A stretch of DNA of 64,000 bases, taken from Bacillota bacterium (GTDB lineage: Bacteria; Bacillota; Clostridia; Oscillospirales; Ruminococcaceae). Position numbers and translations under genes: made by a program. Every line of letters begins with the position of its first letter. Positions within the stretch are counted from its first letter, which is position 1. This document shows positions 59,172 through 64,000 of this stretch, piece by piece. The DNA is taken from positions 82,210 through 146,209 of the forward strand of contig JAEYNX010000027.1 of the NCBI GenBank assembly GCA_023412215.1, read 5' to 3'. The notes below the pieces were generated by a model. That model searched no databases. It saw only the letters and a program-made list of their open reading frames with translations, and was not told where the DNA came from.

Positions 59172-59324
59172 AACCTTAGCCTTCGGTGGGGAGCAACAAC
59201 GCTTTGTGTTGCTGCAGAATAAGTATTTGAACAGAAATCGGCGGTTCTAACCGCTCGCGACGTTTTTATAACGGCCTGTTAAAAAGGAGATTTATCCGCT
59301 TTTTAAATGGAATTTTAGTAAAAC
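59172..59324 (+). repeat. Mosaic palindromic intergenic repeat, copy 9
   Basis: CCTTCGGTGGGGAG remnant, GCAACAACGCTTTGTGTTGCTGC hairpin, ATCGGCGGTTCTAACCGCTCGC, GACGTTTTTATAACGGC, AAAAAGGAGATTTATCCGCTTTTT hairpin and the end AAATGGAATTTTAGTAAAAC. This copy ends next to a terminator, not upstream of a gene start, unlike copies 2-8. Confidence 0.8.
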
Positions 59325-59327
59325 AGG

Positions 59328-59362
59328 CGGCGGGGTGTTCTTAAACATCCCGCCGTTTTTTC
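59328..59362 (+). terminator. Terminator downstream of the DUF1540 gene/repeat
   Basis: Stem CGGCGGGGTGT / ACATCCCGCCG (one G-U) with a 6-nt loop and then six T residues. Confidence 0.8.
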
Positions 59363-59407
59363 ATCGCATGTTGTGTTATTCCGTAATCATTCTGAAAAGA
59401 AACGTTT

Positions 59408-60340
59408 CTAATCGTAATCCGTATAGGTTATTACCGGCGTTACACTGTTCCACACCACCCGAACGCGGAGCATCTTGTCAAAGACATCCTCACTGGCCAT
59501 GCCGTGAGGGCGGATGTTGCGCCGAAGCCCGAACAGCTCATCGGGGTTGCCCGAAAGGTAGTTGACCCCCGGCTCACTGCTTAAAGTAGCCGCAAAGCCC
59601 ATCTCGCCGATAATATCCACCGATTCGCGGCAGATGATGCCATAGGGGTAGCAAAACGCCAGGGGGAGGATACCGGTTTTGTCGTAGGTTTCCTCCTGCA
59701 TCTGCCCGATATCCTTGTTTAGAACCGCCATATACTCCGGTAGCGTTTCGTTTCTTAGCTTGGCGGTGCCTTTGCGGGTGCCGTCCATGTAGCGGTTTAG
59801 GTCATAGCTTTGGTTTACCACCTCAACCAGGCCGGACTCGGTGACCTCACGCAGTTCCTTCCAGCGCAAGAATGCCGTAGAGCCGCTCTGCAGAGCGCTG
59901 GCTTCGTCAATATTGGCTCCTACGACCGAGAATACCGCCTTTGATTCATACTTCTTTAGAAGCGGGTAGGCGTATTGGTAACCACTTTCATAGCCCCCGT
60001 CGAAGGTTATGACGAGCGGCTTTTCGGGTAAGGGGGCACCCTTGTAACAATAATCGATCAGGTCTTTTAAATGTACAGTGGTGTAGCCGTTTTCACGAAT
60101 ATAGATTAGGTCGTTTTCAAGCTCGGAGGGCGTTATACAAAAGGTGCCGAGGTTTTCTTTCGGTATCTGGATGGTATGGTACAAAAGTATCGGTACACAT
60201 ACGCGGTTCGTAATATCCAGTGCGGTTTTTCCTTCTGTAGGAGCCGTTTTGGTTGCCCATAATCCCGCCAAAACCATGATCACAATAACCGTTACCGCGC
60301 ACAATACGGCAATCAGCTTACTTCTTCCCCAAACGCTCAT
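59408..60340 (-). CDS. Polysaccharide deacetylase-like protein with degenerate active site
   Basis: 310 residues from the ATG at 60340 (AAAGGGG 8 nt upstream). Membrane anchor at about 8-30, then a NodB-type fold: VPILLYHTI, VITFDGGYESGYQYAYPLL, and AFCYPYG. Where active enzymes have TFDDG, here TFDGG (second Asp lost). The zinc motif SHTYDLH is replaced by NQSYDLN, so both His ligands are gone. It probably binds rather than deacetylates glycans, or has another role. Extracellular, monocistronic. Confidence 0.8.
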   Translation of the reverse strand: MSVWGRSKLIAVLCAVTVIVIMVLAGLWATKTAPTEGKTALDITNRVCVPILLYHTIQIPKENLGTFCITPSELENDLIYIRENGYTTVHLKDLIDYCYKGAPLPEKPLVITFDGGYESGYQYAYPLLKKYESKAVFSVVGANIDEASALQSGSTAFLRWKELREVTESGLVEVVNQSYDLNRYMDGTRKGTAKLRNETLPEYMAVLNKDIGQMQEETYDKTGILPLAFCYPYGIICRESVDIIGEMGFAATLSSEPGVNYLSGNPDELFGLRRNIRPHGMASEDVFDKMLRVRVVWNSVTPVITYTDYD

Positions 60341-60494
60341 GATGCAATCCCCTTTAATCATGCTGGCGAAAACCTTACAGCCGCAATTAATCATATGTTT
60401 TACAAAATGCAATCATGAGTGAGGGCAAGCCTTTTAAGGTGGCAGGAATTGTGATAAAATATATAATAACTAGGGATGGAATGGATGGAACAGA

Positions 60495-61853
60495 ATGGCT
60501 GTAAAAAAGAACGAAATCATCACACTTGAGATCACCGATATCACCAACGAAGGAAACGGGGTAGGGCGCATAGACGGACTGGCGGTGTTTGTGCCGATGT
60601 CCGCGGTCAGTGATGTGTTGCGTGTGCGCATTACCAAGGTGCTTAAAAGCTACGCCTATGGGATTATCGAGTTGATTCTTACCCCGAGCGGCGACCGTAT
60701 TGCCGCCGATTGCTCGGCTTTTTCCCGCTGTGGAGGATGCGATTACCGCCACATCACCTACCGAGCGGAGCTTAAACTCAAGCAAAAGCAGGTTTACGAT
60801 GCCCTTGAGCGCATCGGTGGCCTGCATTTTGATGAACATATCATAACGCCCTCCCCTCAAACCGAGGGCTACCGCAACAAGGCGCAATACCCCGTGCGCG
60901 CGGATGATAACGGCAGGTGCGTTGCGGGATTTTTCGCGCCCAGAAGCCATCGGCTGATTGACTGTACAAGCTGTGCGCTGCACCCGAAACGGTTTGAAGA
61001 GATGGTTTCGGATATTCTTGCGTTTGCAAACCGCAACGGCATTTCACCTTACCGGGAGGAGACCGGCTCCGGCCTGCTTCGGCACATCTACCTGCGCGAT
61101 GCGGGCGCGACCGGGGAGCTGATGGTTTGCTTGGTCATCAATGGCAAAGCCCTTCCCGGCCACGAAGAGCTGGTGCAGACGTTAACGGGTAAATACCCGA
61201 AGATCAAGAGTATTGTATTAAATATTAACCGCCAGAACACCAATGTGATTTTAGGGGAGCGGTGCATTACCCTGTATGGCAGCGACACCATTACCGATAT
61301 CCTGCGCGGGGTGAAGGTAAAGCTTTCGCCGCTATCCTTTTATCAGGTAAACCGTTTGGGTGCGGAGCGGCTTTACGATCTTGCGGAGGAATATGCCAGC
61401 CCCACACAGGATGACCTGCTGCTCGACCTTTACTGCGGTGCGGGCACCATCGGCCTTTCAATGGCAAAGAAGGTAAAGAAGCTTATCGGCGTTGAGATCG
61501 TGCCCGAAGCGGTGGAGAATGCCCGCGAAAACGCCGCGCTGAATGGATTTGATAACTGTGAATTTCTGTGCGCAGACGCATCGGGCGCCGCTGCAGAGCT
61601 GGAGAAACGCGGGATTCAGCCCGATATCGTTATCCTCGACCCGCCGCGCAAGGGCAGTGATTACGAATGCCTGAGTGCCGTTGCACGCATGAACCCGTCG
61701 CGGATCGTTATGGTTTCCTGTAACCCGGCAACCCTCGCGCGGGATTTAAAGCAGCTGCAGGAGCTTGGGTACACTGCGCAAAAGGCACAGGCGGTGGATA
61801 TGTTCCCGAGGACGGGGCATACAGAAATTTGTTGTCTGATGGAACGGGCGTAA
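60495..61853 (+). CDS. 23S rRNA (uracil-C5)-methyltransferase, RlmD/RlmCD-like
   Basis: 452 residues. TRAM domain at 1-60. 4Fe-4S cysteines Cys73, Cys79, Cys82 (DCSAFSRCGGCDYRHI) and Cys in DCTSCALHP. SAM domain: LLDLYCGAGTIGLSMA, VEIVPEAVENARENA, ILDPPRKG, and the catalytic Cys in VSCNPATLARDL. It methylates uracil C5 in 23S rRNA; which position cannot be decided by eye. Monocistronic. Confidence 0.93.
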   Translation: MAVKKNEIITLEITDITNEGNGVGRIDGLAVFVPMSAVSDVLRVRITKVLKSYAYGIIELILTPSGDRIAADCSAFSRCGGCDYRHITYRAELKLKQKQVYDALERIGGLHFDEHIITPSPQTEGYRNKAQYPVRADDNGRCVAGFFAPRSHRLIDCTSCALHPKRFEEMVSDILAFANRNGISPYREETGSGLLRHIYLRDAGATGELMVCLVINGKALPGHEELVQTLTGKYPKIKSIVLNINRQNTNVILGERCITLYGSDTITDILRGVKVKLSPLSFYQVNRLGAERLYDLAEEYASPTQDDLLLDLYCGAGTIGLSMAKKVKKLIGVEIVPEAVENARENAALNGFDNCEFLCADASGAAAELEKRGIQPDIVILDPPRKGSDYECLSAVARMNPSRIVMVSCNPATLARDLKQLQELGYTAQKAQAVDMFPRTGHTEICCLMERA

Positions 61854-61973
61854 AATGTTGAAAATAAGGGGTTTCGGGCATATTTGCAGTGACCATAAGT
61901 TGTGAGATCCTTGAGGCTACAGAATAGATGATATCGCTCATGGCGGATTGAGTGGCGTGTAAATATTAAATCC

Positions 61974-62002
61974 TTTACACGAGCAATTAATTTAGCTAAA
62001 AT
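61974..62002 (+). promoter_or_regulatory. rhuM promoter
   Basis: TTTACA (61974-61979) and TAAAAT (61997-62002) with a 17-nt spacer, 65 nt upstream of the rhuM-like start. Confidence 0.6.
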
Positions 62003-62067
62003 AAAGAAGAACAGACGTTTGAGTGATAAGAATGGAAACCTTTTTAATCAAAGTGGAGGGGAAACTT

Positions 62068-63108
62068 ATGGCGAAGAAAAAGAATGAAATAACAATCCGT
62101 TCCAGTGCGGCGGAATACTTAACTTTTATTGCTGCCACAGGTGATGATCCACAAAGCTATGAAATGCGTTATGAAGACGAAAATATCTGGCTTACGCAGA
62201 AGATGCTGTCGACGTTGTATGATGTTGAGGTGCATACAATTAACGAACATATTTCTAAGATTTATGCGGATAACGAACTTGCACAGGAAGCAACTATTCG
62301 GAATTTCCGAATAGTTCAAACTGAGGGAGCGCGCCAAGTTATACGCGATATCAAACATTACAATCTGCAAATGATTGTTGCCGTGGGTTTTAAAGTGAAC
62401 AATGAACGCGCGGTACAATTCCGTAAATGGGCGAATCAGATTGTAAAGGATTATACGATCAAAGGATTTGCAATGGATGATGAACGCATGAAAAGCGGCG
62501 GCACGATCCTGACTGAGCAATATTTTGAAGAACAGCTACAACGTGTCCGTGAAATTCGTCTGAGTGAACGGAAATTCTATCAAAAAATTACTGATATTTA
62601 TGCGACTGCCATCGATTACGATGTAAATGCAAGTGCTACAAAGCGTTTCTTTGCTACCGTACAAAACAAGCTTCATTGGGCAATTCACGGCCAGACGGCT
62701 TCTGAAGTTATTTATACCCGCGCAGATGCCGAAAAGGAACATATGGGGCTGACCTCCTGGAAGGATGCGCCTCATGGAAAAATTCAGAAATTTGACGTAT
62801 CAATAGCGAAGAACTACCTGAGTGAATTTGAAATGGGACAGCTGCAGCGGTTGGTTTCCGCCTATTTGGACATTGCAGAGGATATGGCCCTTCGGCATAT
62901 ACCTATGACCATGCTGGATTGGGAAACCCGATTAAACCGTTTCATACAAGCAACTGACCGTGATGTTTTAATGGATGCAGGAAAAGTAACGGCGGAAATT
63001 GCCAAGGCTCATGCAGAAAGTGAATTTGAGAAATATCGCATTATCCAGGATCGGATGTTTCAATCTGACTTTGATAAGTTAATTGATGGCATGAATGGTG
63101 ATGAATAA
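62068..63108 (+). CDS. Virulence RhuM family protein
   Basis: 346 residues from the ATG at 62068 (GGAGGGG upstream). Family blocks: ENIWLTQKMLSTLYDVEVHTINEHI (in two parts), YNLQMIVAVGFKVNNERAVQFRKWAN, IKGFAMDDERMK, and FFATVQNKLHWAIHGQTASEVIYTRADA (in two parts). The N-terminal half is a phage-antirepressor-like DNA-binding domain. RhuM was named from a Salmonella pathogenicity island and is widespread on mobile islands; its action is unknown. The base composition is lower in G+C than its neighbours. Confidence 0.9.
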   Translation: MAKKKNEITIRSSAAEYLTFIAATGDDPQSYEMRYEDENIWLTQKMLSTLYDVEVHTINEHISKIYADNELAQEATIRNFRIVQTEGARQVIRDIKHYNLQMIVAVGFKVNNERAVQFRKWANQIVKDYTIKGFAMDDERMKSGGTILTEQYFEEQLQRVREIRLSERKFYQKITDIYATAIDYDVNASATKRFFATVQNKLHWAIHGQTASEVIYTRADAEKEHMGLTSWKDAPHGKIQKFDVSIAKNYLSEFEMGQLQRLVSAYLDIAEDMALRHIPMTMLDWETRLNRFIQATDRDVLMDAGKVTAEIAKAHAESEFEKYRIIQDRMFQSDFDKLIDGMNGDE

Positions 63109-63134
63109 CCATTTGAAAGTGGGAAGAAAACGAT

Positions 63135-63569
63135 ATGAGTATTTTGTCGATTGCCAGTAATGCCTCTGCTTGGAGAGGCTATGAATACTATGAGAAGAAA
63201 AAGGTTCTTTCCTGGAAACAAACAGGTGAGCATGAATTCGAGGGAGAGGTTGCCGGCAGCGAGAATGTACCGTACCATGTAATGATTGACACCGAGCATC
63301 CTAAAAAATCCACCTGCAATTGTCCACATACCGAAGGAAGAAAAATTGTATGTAAGCACAAGGTCGCCCTGTTTTTTACAGTCTTTCCGAAAGAGGCAGA
63401 ATGGTACATAGCTGAAATTGAAGAATATGAGAGAGAAGAAGAGGAGTGGGAACAGGAACGGTACAATCAGATCGTAAAATATGTAAAGAGCCTGTCAAAA
63501 GAAGAACTGAGGATTGCATTGATAAATGAGTTGGTTGAAGCAGTAGAAAGAGACCGCTATCGTTATTAA
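63135..63569 (+). CDS. SWIM zinc finger protein
   Basis: 144 residues, 26 nt after rhuM with GGGAAGAAAAC upstream (weak). SWIM motif CNCPHTEGRKIVCKHKVAL (CxC-x8-CxH) at about residues 56-77. Before it are WRGYEYYEKKKVLSW and an antiparallel beta region; after it, a long acidic-basic helix (EEYEREEEEWEQERYNQ). SWIM domains bind DNA or proteins. Probably co-transcribed with rhuM. The A/T-rich codons suggest transfer. Confidence 0.8.
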   Translation: MSILSIASNASAWRGYEYYEKKKVLSWKQTGEHEFEGEVAGSENVPYHVMIDTEHPKKSTCNCPHTEGRKIVCKHKVALFFTVFPKEAEWYIAEIEEYEREEEEWEQERYNQIVKYVKSLSKEELRIALINELVEAVERDRYRY

Positions 63570-63901
63570 GATGTCCTGCCGCCAAGGCCCCACCAGCTTT
63601 AGGAGGCATCTTTTTTACCGCTTCAAGGCATGTGGAGACAGTTTGCTTGCTTAAAAAAAATAATAATTAATATCATGCCGCCGCGTCTTATGAAAAGGGC
63701 ACAACTACCCAAGCCCTCTGATATACAGAAAACGGCGGTTTTGAAAACCGCCGTCCATTGGTTAAAACAGTATTCAGACACAACTAACTACCCACCGAGC
63801 GACGATTTTTTCTTCTTCCGCTTTGCACGGCGGGTAAATTTCAAGATGGTTTGTTAGGCATCTCCTATGGTCTATGTCCCCGTTTTGTTGACAAAGGTGG
63901 A
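63570..63901. other. A/T-rich intergenic region with two hairpins, no clear gene
   Basis: An imperfect hairpin with T-run at about 63569-63622 (AGATGTCCT / AGGAGGCATCT-TTTTT) ends the rhuM unit. A perfect dyad AACGGCGGTTTTGAAAACCGCCGT at about 63731-63754 points to a terminator for the minus-strand gene cut at the window end. No gene was recognised. Confidence 0.5.
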
Positions 63902-64000
63902 TCAGTTTTCATTGCTAGACGGCAAAGTTTGCATGAGGGCAAAGAAATGTTTAGGCTCACCGGTACTAAAATATTCATACCAAGATTCCAGTGTGTTTGA
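63902..64000 (-). CDS. C-terminal fragment of an unidentified protein (runs off window)
   Basis: On the minus strand a frame open from the window end reads NTLESWYEYFSTGEPKHF, then ALMQTLPSSNEN and TGA at 63902-63904: 32 residues without a start. The composition is protein-like but no family can be assigned. Low confidence because it is short. Confidence 0.35.
   Translation of the reverse strand, partial: SNTLESWYEYFSTGEPKHFFALMQTLPSSNEN

Noticed and set aside
63630..63857. Plus-strand frame of 75 codons near the right end
   Set aside because: It spans a perfect terminator-like palindrome and has no ribosome binding site.
1..64000. Search for CRISPR arrays, tRNA, rRNA and intact insertion sequences
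   Set aside because: No regularly spaced direct repeats, no tRNA clover-leaf with CCA-type acceptor and no transposase were recognised by eye; the repeated sequences present are hairpin mosaics without coding capacity.

Overview
The window looks like a chromosomal segment of a spore-forming anaerobic Firmicute of class Clostridia, probably Oscillospirales/Ruminococcaceae-like. The evidence is the mazG-hup-rqcP-yabP-yabQ-divIC-yabR block, a recJ-rel-(dtd)-hydrolase-hemZ-kinase block, cdaA-cdaR, DUF1540 and TM2 proteins, EFR1 ferredoxins, and strong GGAGG ribosome binding sites that often precede TTG or GTG starts. Base composition is balanced by eye. It is lower in the vanRS-carboxypeptidase region (about 27.9-32.9 kb) and in the last 2 kb. 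I saw no rRNA, tRNA, CRISPR array, complete transposon or prophage. The window cuts a gene at each edge.

Layout. 0-10 kb: small accessory and housekeeping genes (S1-domain protein, NYN-LOTUS RNase-like protein, a FeoB-associated small Cys-rich protein without feoB, TM2, ACT, GNAT, FkbM, MBL, CPBP proteases, a GNAT-GyrI fusion, flavoprotein). 10.4-12.9 kb: a TetR-controlled ABC exporter operon with two tandem operators. 13-20 kb: rarA, alpha/beta hydrolase, glyA, DUF2752, a lipoprotein, htpX-like and lemA. 20-28 kb: a PdaB-like protein, ispD, ispF, a DUF3343 plus class V aminotransferase pair, cdaA-cdaR and a large FAD protein. 28-33 kb: a two-component system strongly resembling glycopeptide-resistance VanR/VanS, followed by a penicillin-binding-type D,D-carboxypeptidase and a beta-lactamase-family protein, with no vanHAX genes. 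33-42 kb: recJ, rel, a broken dtd, hydrolase, hemZ and kinase. 42-50 kb: SpoVB-like flippase, the mazG-yabR sporulation/division cluster, amidohydrolase and hpf. 50-61.9 kb: RNA methyltransferases, a thioredoxin/CoA-disulfide-reductase operon, PhzF, EFR1, an SOS-controlled Y-family polymerase with its DUF6504 partner, an ATPase, DUF1540 and a degenerate deacetylase. 62-64 kb: RhuM and SWIM-domain accessory genes.

Two observations stand out. First, a family of mosaic intergenic repeats is built from interchangeable hairpin modules and ends in a GAATTnAGTATAA-like motif. Seven copies end only about 15-75 nt upstream of a gene start, all in that gene's orientation, so they probably form leaders or promoters. 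Second, the vanR-like gene and the carboxypeptidase gene share a promoter layout (an A/T box ending TTAA, with identical spacing to a TATSAT -10), which points to a self-contained VanRS-to-carboxypeptidase regulon.

Two genes look inactivated: a CPBP protease by an in-frame stop codon and dtd by a small frameshifting deletion. All functional calls rest on recognising motifs by eye; no database search was possible.
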